Notes: generated by a model not told the origin, from the letters alone. 64,000 nucleotides of DNA from Phytoseiulus persimilis (GCA_037576195.1 CM075102.1:12706745-12770744), one strand, 5' to 3'. Counted from the first letter of the stretch, positions 11,460 to 26,403 are shown. Translations and numbers: made by a program.

Positions 11460-14400
11460 TCGGAAGCGCGGGAGAAGAGGGAAGGGCCGCCCCACGCGTA
11501 GGCGTAGCGCCGGGTGGGTCGGAACAGCATCAATCGGCGACCCGAACGGCCGAACCGGAGTTCACCACCGCATATCGGACGCACCGCATTTGAACTGCCT
11601 GGAAGGACAAGAACGAGCGGGTTACTTCAGCGAACGGGTTGTTGAGTTGTCTTCGGTTTCGAGTCTGTTCTGTGGAGGAAACGGCGGCGGTTCTCTGGTT
11701 CGTCGTCGGTTTGAATGATCCTGCGCCAGCAAATATCTCGGTGACCGTTTCGAGGGGAAACGAGCCGGGTACATATGCCGGTTCCGGTCTATTGGAATGC
11801 CAGTCGGGGATTAATTTCATCACAATGGCCAATCGATTACACCAGCATGCCGCGGTCGGTTATTAAACGCGGCAAAGTGTGAGCCTCTAGCCAGAAATGA
11901 GCGACCCCACGAATCCGCTTCTTCTCCGTCGACGTTCGCCTCTCGTTCGTGAATATGTTGTGCTCGCGGCGTCCTTGGCCTTCAGAAGATCATCCGTGAA
12001 GATAGTTTTGCTTCGGAGTCCCGACATCTCACAATAACCATTCGATATTTATTTAAAAGTGAGCGGCGAACAGCGATGAACGTGTTCCCTCCTCCACGGG
12101 ACGGAGAGTCTCTCGGAGCTAGCGATCGTTCGGTCAGTCGTTCAGGCAGAGTCAGGAATGAGCCGCAAAGGAATGACGGCGGAGAGAAAATGCGCTGGAT
12201 GTCGAGTTGCGCAATCTTCTGACATCACCCAGAATTGCCGGAGCTTTCACAACCTCTGTTTCCATCCCTTCGGGAGCATTCCACCCCGACGTATCGACCG
12301 TCGATGAGGCTCTGCTCGGCTCAGTCGCAAAACTGGAACAGGTGGGGGATGTCCAGAGTTCTCGCGTTGATTCCGCGGGAACACAAGCGTGTTCCGTCAG
12401 AAAGTCGGTCAGGAATTTCGCGTGAACGAGCACGTGAACTTGATGGCCATGAACCTGTTCGTTAGCAAGACCGGCGAGTACGGGAACAAAATACCAAAAT
12501 AAAACTCTTCCTCGCTGAGTTGGAGCGGGTCGTCGCTCGGGCAAGATGCTGGTGCCCCAGCTCCGACCGTGGGGCGAGACGGAGAAACGCGAGGACGCGA
12601 CTACGGAGCGCTCGGCCAAACTGATTTGGGATCGGCGCCGGAAGTGGTGTTCCGAAATCTCTCCCACGCCGTGGCCTGTTTTCCGTCCGGTCATCGTTGT
12701 CAAGGTGTTTCGCTGACTGTCACCGTCGAAGTCGGGAGAATTTGGCACGGAACGGTCGAGCTTCCGTGGAGGAATAGGAGTGGGCTCGATGTAACAGTTG
12801 TTTATTTACGACCGATGCCTCGTGCCCTGAATCCGAACAAATTCGCTTGGCCGGCAGGGCACCGTTGAGGACACCGATCCGCTCGGCCACCGATCAATCG
12901 CCTGACTGTCTTGCACGTTTGCTCGCGTACTGCTGCGGACGTTCCCGCTGATGCTGCAGCCGCCGCGAGAGAAACACCATCGGCGCCCTTGGGCTGGCCT
13001 TGGCGTCTGGCGTGGAGCTTCGTTGACCACCAGAATACAATTTGAGGCAATTTTTCGGCGAGTTTTTACTCCTAGAAGACAGCTATAGTTGAGTGGATTC
13101 GAGGACTGGTATTCGTTGCGCCTTTTTTCCGCGGTCTCGGGCGGAAAACGCAACACTGCTCTCGGACCTTGCACGCGTTTCCTTCAGAACGATCACCGCC
13201 CAACCACTCGGAGACGGCGAAAGAACACTTCAGAGCCGAGTTTGACCGAGCTGAACGAGAACTTCTCTACAGCCCACGTCGGGTGGAATCACGACGAATA
13301 TCGCTGAACGCCCCAGAATTGAAGAATTTGAAGGCATTGGAAACTATCAGACGCAACACAAACGCTCCGAACGGACAACGCACGGCGACGGGGGTCTGTT
13401 TTCTCGACCCCCAGAAGACGCCCGACTATTGGAGAGCATGCTCCAACTGGGGAGAGCTTAGTGAGTATCGTGCGGGCTCGGAGGAGCGGTCCAATCTTTT
13501 AATGGAGCGATTCGTTACCCGAAGGAGGCTAGCACTTCAGGAAATTTGTGTTAAAACACAGTCGGAGCACAAAGCCCCGATACTGAGTGGAATCAATCGC
13601 GTTATTTGGGCCAGAGTTCGACTTGCTAGCGAGCTGGTTGCGACGCCGACGGAGCAACGCCTTCTCGATTTTCTGATGCGATTCCGTGACTGCGGGATCG
13701 GATCTTACTGACGAAAGGGCGAACTTCTCCGACCGCAAGATTGAATAGCCCGCTCAACGATTCCGCCTGGATTTCAGGAAGTTATCATCAGAAACTGTTG
13801 GCTCACAAGCACCATTATAGCATCAGGCACACAGAACCGCGAAGCAACCTTGACGGTACCCGTTCGGAGCAAATAGAGCATCATTGTAGCACTCGATGAT
13901 GCTAGTTCCCGGACGATAATTGCGAGTGATCTGTTTCATTGTTCCTCCTCGAGATCGAAGAGCGCAGGTGCTCGCCACTTGACTCCGGAGAAACAACAAT
14001 CGGAAGCCACACGGGTCGGACTCGTCCTCGCAGCGCCGCCATCTCAACTGGGCCGGACCAAACCTGACGTCGGAGAGCTCAAACGCATCGGGTTAGAGCT
14101 TCGCCGCACCTCCTCGGCAACAACTTCCGGGAATAGGAGGGATGCTCGAACCGTAATCGATTTGACACGCGGTGATTTGCTGACCTCCGGACCACCCCCG
14201 CTCGGAGTGGGAAAATCAAACAGCTGCCGAAAGCCGTCAAGGGCGTCAAGCCAGAACCACTGAATCTGGACCCTGGAACACGACGGTGATAGCACAATGG
14301 TTCTCGTTGTCGCGAATCATTCCAGGAGGTCATCGGAAATCTCGATTTGGACAGAACAACCCAAACGTGAAAACGAATCGCGGCCTTTTGGACTAGAGGG

Positions 14401-17400
14401 TTTGCAAAGGCGAAATCCACCGTAATCGATGCCTTTGAGCCGCAAGAACCTTTTTCTAAAAACAACGTCGACACCTCGCTCACGTGGCGCAGGATCATTT
14501 CCGCGTTCTTGAAAGTTCTGTTCAGCTAAAGATCTCCGTTGGATCGGGCTGGTTTCGAGAACCTGTACAGCGTAACGATATTTCGAAGGAATCTCACGCA
14601 TGCTTCTTCCATGATACCCGGGAGGCTGTCCAGGATCGGAAAGAATCAGGATCAGTGCCACCCCGCCGCGGGAGATTGGAGATGCTCCGAATCGAACGTT
14701 CTTCTCGTTCAGGTGGATGGTATCGCTAGAACAGCGTTGTCAGCGCAAGGATTCTAACTCAAGTTTCTCGGACCGCCTTAACTGCGGCTACGATGTGTTT
14801 TTATCTTCCATCGTCCTTATCTCCAACTGTTATCGAGAGGTCTAGCAGTTTTCGCGTGCCTATCGGAATTAGACGGAGCGAGCTGCAGATATTTTCAAAA
14901 CAACCTCAGCGACGACGGAGCCCGCGGCATTGTCGAGATAGATAGATGTCCGGTTGCGTTACTCGACGACTTGTTTGTTTCGAAAATGTCTGAATAATGA
15001 ATGAAAATGGATCGCGAGCGAATTGCACGGGCCGTGCAGACGGGACGAGAGAATTCAAATACTGTTTCGCCGTCGGCCGATGTTTCGCAATCTTCCGATT
15101 CCTGTTCGGGCGGCAGCGCTGACGGCTTTTCCGCCACGACGCATGGTACATAGTCCGAGGAGGTAATCGTAGACGTCTTCCTCGAGAGATGGAGAGACGT
15201 GTCCCAGGTGGAAGCCGCCGTGACGTCGGCGCTCCAGGACCTTTGCTCTGCCAGGAAATCCCTGGCAGCAATGGACGAAGCGGTGGCTGTGTTTGCGTAT
15301 TAAACCACCGTTCTCGTGGAGCTTTCAGGCCCGCTCCTGTGCCCAGCGGCTCCGGGGTTCCGAGGGCTCCAGGGAGAATTCTGCTCACGCGACCCCGTGG
15401 AACCCCGACTCTGTTAGACGCCCTCGATCGAGCCGAGATCAATTCCAGGACACCGTTTCGACACGTCGTGATCGAGACGATCTAGTGAGAGAAAACGTGG
15501 CGTGATACGCAGCGTCTATCTTCTCGTGACCACGTCTTATCGCGCGTTGATAACAGCTGTTTAGAAATCAATGGCTGCTCGGTGAGCGAGCGTAAACAGC
15601 GCGGAGGTGAAGGTGCGACGCCCTGATCGGAACATCGAAATTTCCAGACCGTGGTCTGAGTTCGCGGCATCGTGGGTCATAACCTCTCTCCCTCGAAAAT
15701 CTCTGCAGAAGCGAATCCCTCCCGGAAATCGCATCCCTCCCGTCCAGGAGCGATTTTCCCGCTCATTGCGCATCGTCCATGCAGCGGCCGTTTCCGAGTG
15801 AATGAAATGAATGCTCAATGACGCATTGCTCGGGCAGTTTGACTCTTCCCGCGATCCGAAGTGGCCGTTGAAACGGGAGAATGATGGCCGAAAAGCCGTT
15901 TTCCGGTCCCCTCGAAGTGGAACTTCAGTCTGGTTCGACCACGCATTGAGCTTCGTGAGGAGTATCCAGCCTCTCCGGCGGCGCGAACGTCGATCACAAC
16001 ACCAGCAGCCTGCAAAGCCTATTTTGCCTAAAACATGCTCAACAGGGTCCGTAGAGAGGTCAGATGTCATTGGGACCCGTCTCGAGAAGAGAGTGCATAT
16101 CTTTGAGATTGATCTAGATAAGATATTTATTCGAGGCAGAGCAGCAGATTTCGATGTGTCACACAGAGCTGTGTCAAAGGATATCTACGTGCTCGCCCAG
16201 TGCTGAATTGAAGCTTCCAGGGTTGCTGGTGGATCTGACTCGTTCCTTCGGCCAGCTGGTGGGGAGGAGCGACGTGGAGGTTCAGCTCCATGGCAGATGC
16301 GCGGGAACTGACGCTGACTGTCGCTTCCCCGGAGCAGACGAATCATCTGCGAGTTTTATAGCTGGGCCGCTTGTCAACTGGCCGACACCGACCTACCAAC
16401 GGCTATTCAACCGGCAGTCGGTCGAGATTAGCGGGACGGCGGTTATGACTCAGTTGGAGATCTTTCCTTTTCGTTCCATATCTTGGCCTCCGACGCCATG
16501 GTCGGTCCCCACTGCTCCGTAAAGTCAGGACTCGGAACTCGCATCGACGAGAGGAATCGATACGCACATCAAGAACAGAGTCCAGTCGATGCTCGTTTGC
16601 GGGGCGCGAAAGCGGAAAACGATGATGGGTTGCACATTTATACCGATCAGAATCATTCGATTCTCTTCTGGACGTCGGGAACGAATAAACATCGAGAGAA
16701 TGAAGCGCATGCTTCGCGAGCCTCTCCACGTGCACGCCGGCAAGCGAACGGAGGCGCACGCGCAGGCTCGCGGCCGACAACGTTCCCAGAAGACCGAACA
16801 ACCCCTTCACGAAACCCAGACTTCCGGCAGCGACTGGCAGACGGTGTTACATAACGAACGTAACGTGCCCTTGACACTGAATTGCAGTCAGCCCCCAGAA
16901 GCTCAGGGTTAGGCGCGACCGAATAGATATTTCAGAAGTTTTCTCGTCCGTTGTTCCTTCCCGCTCGCTGCAAGCGTCGTCGACTGGGATCTTCGATCAC
17001 GACGATTACCGTCAGCGGTGATACAACGAAGTTCTCGAAGTACACGTCATCTTTCCTGCGGGAAGTTCGATGTCGTGTTGAGAGCTTTTCTGGGTGGGTC
17101 GAGGTAGCGGAGTTCGGCCCGTCCTCACTATGAGGGGCTTGGCCTCGGCACGTCGGAGCCTTTGAGAATCCACTCTCCTCAGTGTGAATCGATGTGATTC
17201 CTAACGACTCCACAAGAACTCCCCGAAGACTGACAGGGAGGCCGTGATGTCGACGAATGGTATTTCTGTCGAAATCAATGGACTTTCGACGTCCGGAGTC
17301 TGCTCGCGGTCGGCTGACTGCCTGCCTGCATGGATTCCTCGGTCGGTTTTCGCTTGCTGGCTGGCTGAGAGAAGCTGAGATCCGCCCAGCCAGCGTCCAG

Positions 17401-20400
17401 AAATCACGTTGCCGTCGCGCGTTTGACGTGGTTCTGGATGCCTCTCCGCAGACTTCGTTCAGGGTCTTCTGGAAAGGAGGCCTGGTCGCTCACAAGGATA
17501 CGCCGCCTTATGCAACGACCGGAGTGTTTTGACGAGAACCGACAACTTCGTCGACTGCGGAGACCGACAGACCGAAGATACCGGAAAAGATTTTCGGATT
17601 CCAGAGCCTTTTTTCTCCTCGGTTTCGTTCTGATTTATCTCGTTCCTTCAATGCACAAGCTGGCGCCAATCTCCGCGTAGAGATACCTGAAACAGATACC
17701 TCAGCCCGCCGCGTCTCGTGCTCTTCGGCTAACGGAAGTGACCCGTCTTCCGAGAGCTTCTTCATTCACCGCGAGAGCTCTCCTCGGTTTACGATCCGTT
17801 TCCGCATGTTCAGTCTCCAGGGTCCGAGGTTGTCGGAACTAACACATCGCGCCAATCGGGCTATTCCGCTTTGAGTACGGAATATGTACATGTAGAATCG
17901 GGAGCTCTCCCTCGCGATTCCTCCACATTTCTCGCCGGGGGATGCGACATCCCAGAACTCCGCAGGATTTCCGGGGAAAAGAGAGTGCCGAGCGGACAAG
18001 AGGCCACGGTGGTTTCCTCGAGGACTCCTGATTCTCCGGAAACCTTTTCCAGAAACCGTCGTTGCAGCAATATGATTTCCCATCCAAATGATTGACTTGT
18101 GTACAGAACAATGAAAGGAGAACTCAACGCAACGGCGGGAATCCTGGACATTCTGAAGGGACCACACATTCTTCCTCTGTCAACTTCTGAAGTTTCAGTG
18201 AAGTCGACAGAATCACAGAAGATAGGTGGAAACACGATTTTGAGTGGGCGCACTCACATCGAAGGCGACGGCTTCGGTGGAAACTTCTCAAGAATCGGGA
18301 AACGGCGAGCCTCCCTTAGGCGTGCCTCGACCGTTACAGAACTCGTTTGATCTTCGAGTCCCACCGACTCTTTCGCGTGATAATGATGTGTATTGAAGTA
18401 TTCGATATATTTTTTGTGGAAGTTGGCTGATGCGGGTCTGCCTGTGAAATTTCGAGCGACCAGAAATTCGAACAACGAGATTGACTATCCGTTAAGACTG
18501 GCATCTGGTTCATTGTATGTTACCAAGGTCGCTCGGTCTCACTCACTCGCTCGAAACGTGTATTTAAACTTCTGGGCTTACAGTATAATAAAATTACATA
18601 ACCATTGCAGAGTCACATTCATACACGTTTTTCTATTCTGTGAAGCCGAATAATCGTGCCGTTCCTTCCCTGAGCTGGTCCGCTCTATGCGCGGCTCCAT
18701 CATCACTATCAAACGAAGTGCGCGAGGGGTTGAATTCACATTCTCATTCTCGAGCTTCAGACTTAAGAGTCAGAGCTAAGCGAGAACTCGGCACCACGAG
18801 AGTCCCCAGGGTCGATCCAGCAAGCAATCGAAGTCATTGAGTTAAGCGCAAGGTGGTAGACCACAAGGAGTAAAGCGCTTGGTTCGGTAAAACAGCTCGA
18901 GATTTCGACCAAGAATACGGCGGTCGGGCTCAGCTCAGAGACTTGCTCCGAGCGAAGCAGATCGGAGCCAATAGGTGATTATCGGAGGATGATTGATCCT
19001 GTCGGCAGGCTAGACGGAAGACTTCCGCGTGTGGTGTGGGGACCGGTGTTCCCGTTTCTGGCTGGAGCCCAACAGAAGAATCGCAACTTATTTTCGGCAT
19101 CTTCATCTCGCAAAAAACCCGCGTGCATCTCAATCACGGTGAACCGATGCGAGTTCGCGGGCAAAAGTGAACGAATGACCGCTGGACTTTGAGACTGCAG
19201 TTCCGCAGACCCATTTGCCCGAAAACCGTTGCAAACGGAAAAGCCAGACGAGTTTATCGAGGAGTCACGGATCTTCTTCTGAATCCCGGACAAGGAGGAT
19301 GTCCAGGACGACTCGGAGCTTCTTCCCCTTTTCGCCCATTGGTTCGGCAGAACGATCGCGCAGGAGAATTCATCTCGACGAGTCCATCTGAGAGACGTAC
19401 GACGAAACATCGAGAGTCGGCATGAGTGATTGTGATGATGGGAAGAGTCATCATCGCTTTCGCGATAAAGTTCGTTGTTACGGCGGTGTAAAGAAAATGA
19501 TAATCATCACATACGAAGGAGGTAAGTGCGGAGATGAAGTTCAGTCGCGCGCCAAGAAGCTTCAGAGTTATCACACACTTGTTTCCTGGACTCTGTGGAA
19601 AATATACTTCCGGTATCTTTCGTCTTTTCGTCGTGGTCGCCACCGTTGATGTCCTAGGCCTGGAAGTGTTGGCACCGACCATCGTCCAATTGCTGCACCA
19701 GGGAACTTCAAACCAAGGCCAACCGGCTTCGACAACCGCCGTGGCACAGAATAGACCTCTTCCGACAGATAGACAAACTGACCGAGCGGGCGGGCGACCA
19801 ACTTAGACAAACGGACGAGCTAGCGAGCGAGTCGAAGAAAGAATCGATTCTTCTCTTCGGGAACTTCGGGGGCATTGGGCCAACAGCGTAAACAGTATGC
19901 GCGGACCAATGAGGAACCGACGTTCGTCGGTTCATTATGAAGTTTCCAGCGTCAATTAAACTGCGATCGGACGTTTCTAAGACGAAGACAGCTCGGCCTT
20001 CACCCAACAGACAATGAGTCATGCCATGGAATCCGATCGAACTCGACAAACCGCTGACGCGCTTCCCCCGGAAGCGGGCTCCAGCAGGCCCGGATCTGAG
20101 CCTCCGGAGGGAATCACGTCCGGGACGAGATCTCGACGCGTTCCAGGGAATCGGAATTCGCGAATGTTCGGGGCGTCAAAGGTCGTAACGGAATCGAGAA
20201 CGGTCGGATGTCACGCGCCTTTTCGTTGCGTAATCTGAATTCTCGGAGCGATGGGAGCTGCGAAGACGTCGACCGAGATGGAACCGCGATTCGTTGACGC
20301 TGCAGGGTTCCCTTTTTCGAGTTCACGAAAGCTGCCGTTCGATCAGCGGCTTCTGAAAGCCCGAGTCCACGATGCATGCGAGCTCGGGTGTTGTTTAATA

Positions 20401-22700
20401 GTGTGATAGAATAGTGGCAGCCGAGCAAGGCCATCAGAATTTCAAGGCTGAGCACAGCGCCGATTACTGTCCGCGGCGACGACCGACTCGAACGAAACGT
20501 TTTTCTGGGTTTCTCGCTCCTCTCGTCGGCAGCGACCGGCGCAGCGTCGGTAACGAAGAGCAGCAAGAGCGACCGCAACAAATGTTATGTAACGTAACGA
20601 CTTGCAGAAGTCAACCAGAGATAACACACTAAAAATTCTAGAGGGTTTTGTCCACGGAACCCGCTTCCTTTCTCCCTCGCTCGCTTCCTTTCTTGGTCGC
20701 TCGACTAACCGAGCCAACTGTCGGGGATGATTCCCGCAAATTATGCGCTGATCATAGCGGAGATTGTGCTTTGCCGCGCACTCACAGAACAGACAAAAGG
20801 TTTGCGCAATAATCGTACGCTCCATTCGATTCCGATCAGTTCTCAAACGACGCGTCCGATTCACGCAACCTGTGTCATCATGTCGCGAAGCAGAGCGCTA
20901 GGAATGCACATTTCCCGAGCCTGCCCGCGGCCGATTAGGTCGATAATGGGTCGGTGCGAGTATTTGTCACGTCTTCACGTGATCACCGCAGACGGAAAGA
21001 ACCCGTTATTTGCCAACTGTTCTTTTCCGGAGTACCCGTGTACCGAACCATTCTCTGCTTCTCGCTGTGCGCTGCTTCGAAAGTGATCAGTTGTGCAGAC
21101 ATGCTGTCCGAGAAGTCGAGCGCATTCTTGGAATTTATACAGATACTTTCCCTGGTGGCCAGGGTTCTGATTTCGAGGCTTCAAGCGGTTCTCGCCACGC
21201 GGGCTGCCCCGTTCGATCGAAATTCATCAAGCGAAGCCCAACACTTCACACCTCCCTGATTGACCTGACATCAGTCGGGCCGGACCGACAATGTTTCTTT
21301 CCAAATCTACTCTAGAGTTTCATCTCCGAGCTAGAGAAAATTCGAATAAAAGCCAACGAGCGAGTGCGAAGCTGAGAACTTTTTCTGGAAAACCTTCCAA
21401 CTCGAAAGATGTCGACAAATCGAACAAAAGGGCTTTCGTAAACGCTAGATCAAGTTGGCGCGGGTAAGCGCCCACTTCGATTCTTCGACGTCTCGATTCC
21501 CTATCAGTTCCCGCCGACTTAAGGTCCAGTTGAAATCAGGAGGTGTGGACTTGCCCTCTCAGCCAGCAAATCGACATCGTTCCGGGATACGGAATGACAG
21601 CTTTGACAAATTGCTCATGCAATGTTCGCAAGCGTTTTGAGGGCCAAAATGACCGGAGATTCTCTGAGATGCGGAAGGCGAAGGGACACCCTGGCCGGTC
21701 GAGCTATTTCGAGATCGGCAGCGGCGAGAGAGGCAAGGTTACCCTGAGACTGGTTAACGCTCGCATATACACACACACAGCGGAGATCTCGGTTGAAGAA
21801 CTTATCAATCGTATATGATCAGCGTTTCTCGACTTCAATCCGACCCTGAACTTGAACTTGAAGGCTGTTTCGAGCATTGAAGTTCAGGCGTTGGACGTTT
21901 GCTGCAACCCGAGCGTTCGTTGGCGGCAACCAGCCCACTGGGAGCATGGAGGAGAAGAAAGAAAAGCACATGAAGGAATCTGGGTTGAGGCAACGGCTCC
22001 ATGACGCTCGCTGTATTGCGACGATCGCTTGCCAAAATTTGCTCAAACACGTGACCGACGCTTCCACCCTTACGAAACATGATGAGGAGGCTCTCCTGAC
22101 TTGGAGCTCTATTGGTGGCGGGCTCTCGCCGTAGAATCCCGTATTCCTAACTACTGGCCCCACATCCATCTTATAATCAATCAGATCCATATCCAATCCA
22201 ATCAGATCATACAGAGCTTCCGACCTCACCCGGTCCCCGATATCATCCATCCACGTTCTGCCGAGTCGAGGGAATCGGGGAGCATATCGATATTTGTGCT
22301 TCAAATACGTAATCTTTCCACATGCTTATAGATTGACTTCGAATGAGAGCCGCGAAATTCGTGAGAGGTATCAAATTTGAGCGGGATGGGACGTGAACAG
22401 AAACTCAAGCAAGAACCGTCGACAAACGTGAGAAGACTCAGGAGACTCGGCGGCAGCAAAACTATCAGAATGAGCGAGGCTCGACAAACAACGCCATTAA
22501 TGCAGAAGACGCGCACCATGAGAATGAATAGATAGCCGTCGAGCGCGCTCTCCGCTCCCGCCGCTCGCATGGTTCACAGTTGAGCTTTTTCCGAGAGACT
22601 GGTGGGACCAATCCTTCGTGAAAATGTCGCTCGTTTGCGAACTCGAGCTCGCAAGAGATTCTCGCATGAGCTCAAAGAACTTTTCGGAGGTTTTCTCGAC
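11460..22700. other. No gene recognised upstream of NFI
   Basis: About 11 kb of mixed GC-rich and ordinary sequence with many short open frames and no domain that I recognise. GC-rich patches (about 10.6-11.5, 12.2-13.0 and 15.0-15.5 kb) may include NFI promoter or 5' UTR, and one TGACGTC (a cAMP-response-like octamer core) is seen near 15222. A short CA run occurs near 21768. The longest frames (12152-12748 minus, 13169-13711 plus, 14906-15442 minus) lack motifs and are left unassigned. Confidence 0.3.
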
Positions 22701-22704
22701 CCAG

Positions 22705-22745
22705 AGCGCGAGAGAGAGAGGGCGATAACAGGAGAGAGAGTTTGA
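22705..22745. repeat. GA-rich simple repeat
   Basis: Two short GAGAGAGAG runs close together, seen directly. On the minus strand they read CT-rich. Such runs can be GAGA-factor targets in arthropods, but nothing here shows that. Confidence 0.5.
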
Positions 22746-23394
22746 GTCGGTTCTGTGTTTGGGTCGTAGTTCTTTCCGGCGCAAGATCTATCTCGGAGGC
22801 TAGGCTCGGCACTCTGGTACCGCGCAGAGGTTCCACCTCTGCACGAATTTTCCCATGGATACCGACATCGCGCTCCAAGATATCGAGCGGAGAGAAGGAT
22901 GTTTACGTCAGGGCAGAATCGACGGATGGAACCGAGATCAGTCCGGATGGAATAACCCTGGTTTTCCGATCTTACCGTTTGCGCGGGGGGGACGTTCCTG
23001 GACGTGAGGGGAGGAGGGGGATCGGGAGTCGTAATCCTGGGTGTCGAATATTCACCAACACACACTCTCATAGCCTCCGGGCCTCGGGGAGGACTTGCTG
23101 GTGCTGCCTGGCACGAGCACTGTCTGTCACCACGGTAGAGTATCCAGGAAGATGGGGAGGGCGAACTCCGAGTTAGCAGACGACGACGACGACGGCGACC
23201 ACTACTACTGTGATGGTAGTGAAATGGAGGGCGCGCGAACTCCCTCTGGTGTTCTCCTTGCTCTTCAGGTTCCGGCGCGCGCGCGGCAACTCTTCTTCCG
23301 AACCAAACTATCTACGTCCACTGAACAATCAATTATGCTCCGTCGAATGGTTTCTCAACCGGCACTTGACGGCACCAGAGTCGGTGGTGGTCGT

Positions 23395-23600
23395 GGAAGC
23401 GGCGCGCGGAGTGGCCGCTACTACAGCAGTAGCAGTGAATGCGGGCAAACGCACAGAGAGCCAGCGCGGGCAAGGAGACGACAGCTCGCAGCGGCTGCAG
23501 ACGCGGCGGCGGCGGTGCTGGCAGCAGCAGCAGCGGCGGCGGCACTCAACCAGCGAGTCGGTCCCGCCGCCGCTGCTGCGCAAGAGTGCGGGGCAGACAG
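23395..23600. repeat. GC-rich triplet-repeat block (GCA/GCG)
   Basis: Clusters of GCAGCAGCAGCAG and GCGGCGGCGG-type triplets create long open frames in several frames and both strands (Ala-, Arg- or Ser-rich). Because all frames stay open through composition, these frames are weak evidence for coding. A CpG-rich promoter, a 5' UTR or a homopolymer-coding exon are all possible. Confidence 0.5.
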
Positions 23601-23839
23601 GCGGGACATACGATTGTAGACGGTACCGCCACCTCGTGGTTTCCGCGGATACTCGAAAACCCGTCAGCCGGGCATACCTTGCGCGCGCGCTCGTTCACTT
23701 CCTCGATTTGACCAGACAGCGCTATTCTCAGGATGTGAAGTCGATTCGCGGACTAGAGGAACTCCAGAGTCCTCACCGGCCAGCCTTGCCAATTACAACG
23801 GCTACCGTGAATTCCGATAGCAGACTCTGATCTATCGAT

Positions 23840-26365
23840 TCGATATCGCCATCGGCAAACGTAGCATCACATGGGGTGACTGTAAAAAACTGTGACCACG
23901 ATCGTTATCAGTAGCCTCAAAAACTTTGCTTCTTTGGTTAATTTGCTGCAGTCGTGAGCGGTCGACAAGCTGCAAATATCCACACAAGAAAGGTCTGCAG
24001 GTGACCAGCTTCCATGAGTTGATAATCTGGAGTTCTGCGTTTCATCGTCGAACGCATGGAGACTGCCTATGCGAACAGACGCCGGGCAATTTGAGCGGAG
24101 CGTCAATCCGACTCAGGACGAACATTTGGAAAGGGGGAGGAGAGGGGAGGGGGGTCTTGGAGAGACCTCTTCGCTGAGCATCACAGAGATGAGGAAGACC
24201 CACAGTGAAATGGATGAGCTCGAGACCCTCGTGCGAAACCCTCAAATTCTGCCGCGGGAGTTGCGAGAGCCGTTCATCTCGGATCAGGTACCACAACAGA
24301 CGTTATATGGGCCGCGAGGCAATCCGAAGCAGTGGTGGTCGATTTGGTGCGGCTGTCGGGCCGCAAAATCTGGTCCGCGGGCAACAGGGTCCTGCGCGGG
24401 CTGCGATTCGCCCACCCCTGACCCAAAACCCTGAAAACTCATCTCAAGAATCGAACTCCTCTCTCAGACTCAAGGATCTTGCCAACATTGTACTTGGTCT
24501 ATCGGAGCCCCCCTACACACGCAATTTCCCGAATTCTTTCAAGGAAGCGACGGCTGATTTTGCATGGAGTCAACCTTGGAGATAAAGTTTTACGATTTCA
24601 TCACCGAAAGGAAGGGGTCGAATCCATGGAGGCATCAATGGTTTCTCATGGTAACCTCGGCTTACCTTGAAAGCAGTCATGCTCGAATGTTCGTTCCGTC
24701 TAAATGCCCGCTCTGTTCAAAAACCCGACACCGTACATGTAGGAGACGGCGAATGATGGATGTCTCTCGCTCGAACGACAACCAGGACGCACCCAAGAGT
24801 CGAAAGAAGGAACGCCGTCAAGTTCTACTTGATTCCGTCCGGGAGTCTCTCGAATCTCGCGAGAACCCACAATATGCTCGGCAAGGAACATTTCAGAGAT
24901 CGATTCTACAGGACCACCTAAAGGAAGTATACGGCAACAAGAAGCGATCACCAGGAGAAACTGGGAAAAGGATGGGTCGGCCTTTTTTTTTTCATATGGT
25001 ATGCAACTCGGAAAAGGTCTGGGATTCTTGAATGACCGCCCTCTGGATTTATGGGGGAATTACTGCCCGGCCTTATCTGGGTCGGGATAACAGCTTCCTC
25101 CCGCCAGCGCTTGAATTGAATTTTCATCCTGTCGTCATCACACCGCAACTTTTCCGCTCCCAGAGCATCACGCAGCGCGTTGTGAGCAAATGTCGTGGGA
25201 GAGATCAGGATGGCTATAATCTCCAGAACCTGGCGCAGCTATCTTGTTACTAGACCCATCTGCGTTTGAAAAGATACGAGAATCCATGGCTTCCTCCAGG
25301 AAGCTAAATGGAGACTTGAACACTGTGCTTGTTCTCGCCAGGGCTTCTCAAGACGCACCAACGAAGCCCCCAAAAGGAAATGGGTTTTCGGCTGAGTGGT
25401 CAAGCATTCAGTGTAAGTTCGGTGGCGTCATGGAATGCTCGGCGAAAAATTCCCGCCGACCACCCCAATCGTCACTCTCGAACAAACATCCTCGAGACGA
25501 GGCTGCCTCTGGAGCTCTCGCACTACTGTTCTGGTAACCTGAATAGACTCCCCACAATGGAGGTCGGAGACCCGAGGAGATCTGCGATTCGCGGGCGAGA
25601 GAAGAACACCCTCGTCGGAAACTACTCGTGAGTGTTGTCCTGGCTGATTTCGTGCACGCGGTTCTCAGGCTTGATCGCGCTCCGCACTCCAAGTATGCGG
25701 TGACCTTGTTCGGGAATGAGGAGCGACTGGTTTTAGATATTTCCCCAGCGCTTCTGGACCGAGTCATCATCAGTTTTCCTCGGAGTCATGATGAGAAAGA
25801 GGAAGACAATTCCCGACCTGATAAGTCCGGATATAGACTCTCCGACTGGGGGAAAATCCTCGAGAAATTTTTTGAGATCGGTAACAATGTTTTCGCCCGA
25901 TAGAAGGGAACAGTGTGAGTCACGGGAGCCGAATAGGGGAATTCTTGTATTGAAGTCGATGCCACCGATCGGTGGTCCGATCCGAGTTTGCTCGCCTCTC
26001 TATCCGTTCACGAGAGAGCAGAACAAACTCCTGAAGACCGGGGAAACAAAGTCTGTTGTTGCGTCTTCGTTATCTATTTTCTAGTGAACGAAAAATGCAA
26101 CTGTTCCCACCGCCGTCACTCGTCTTCCAGCCTTGCTCACGAGTGCATTTCTGTTGCCAGTGCCCCTAAAAACCCGACGATTGACGCAGCCGGCACCTCT
26201 ATTTCGTCCGCTACCGGTGTGGCTATGGCAGGCGAGAGATGAAGTCGGGATCCCGAATGGAAGATCAAGAGCCACATATCTTAAAACATATCATTCAAGA
26301 GGACCTCGACGGGAGCACGAGTGAGGCGGATTATTGAAACAGGCAAATCACATCTAGCGAGAACC
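23840..26365. other. Unassigned sequence before the transposon cluster
   Basis: Contains plus-strand open frames of 80-155 codons (24205-24585, 24564-25031, 25628-25903) with fairly protein-like composition but no motif that I can name, and no clear chain of phased splice sites. It could hold exons of an unknown gene or old transposon debris. Confidence 0.25.
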
Positions 26366-26377
26366 TAACAAGTACGC

Positions 26378-26385
26378 TCATCAGT
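26378..26385. repeat. Target-site duplication of hAT element A, left copy
   Basis: CTCATCAG directly abuts the left inverted repeat and is repeated exactly at 29064-29071 after the right inverted repeat. The length of 8 bp is the hAT signature. Confidence 0.9.
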
Positions 26386-26403
26386 AGGGCCCGAAAATCT
26401 ATG

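Noticed and set aside
12152..12748. 198-codon minus-strand ORF upstream of NFI
   Set aside because: Open because of GC-rich composition; several other frames are open here too, and there is no motif or clear splice site.
23095..23830. Long Ala- or Arg-rich plus-strand ORFs
   Set aside because: Produced by GCA/GCG triplet repeats that keep several frames and both strands open; no conserved domain.
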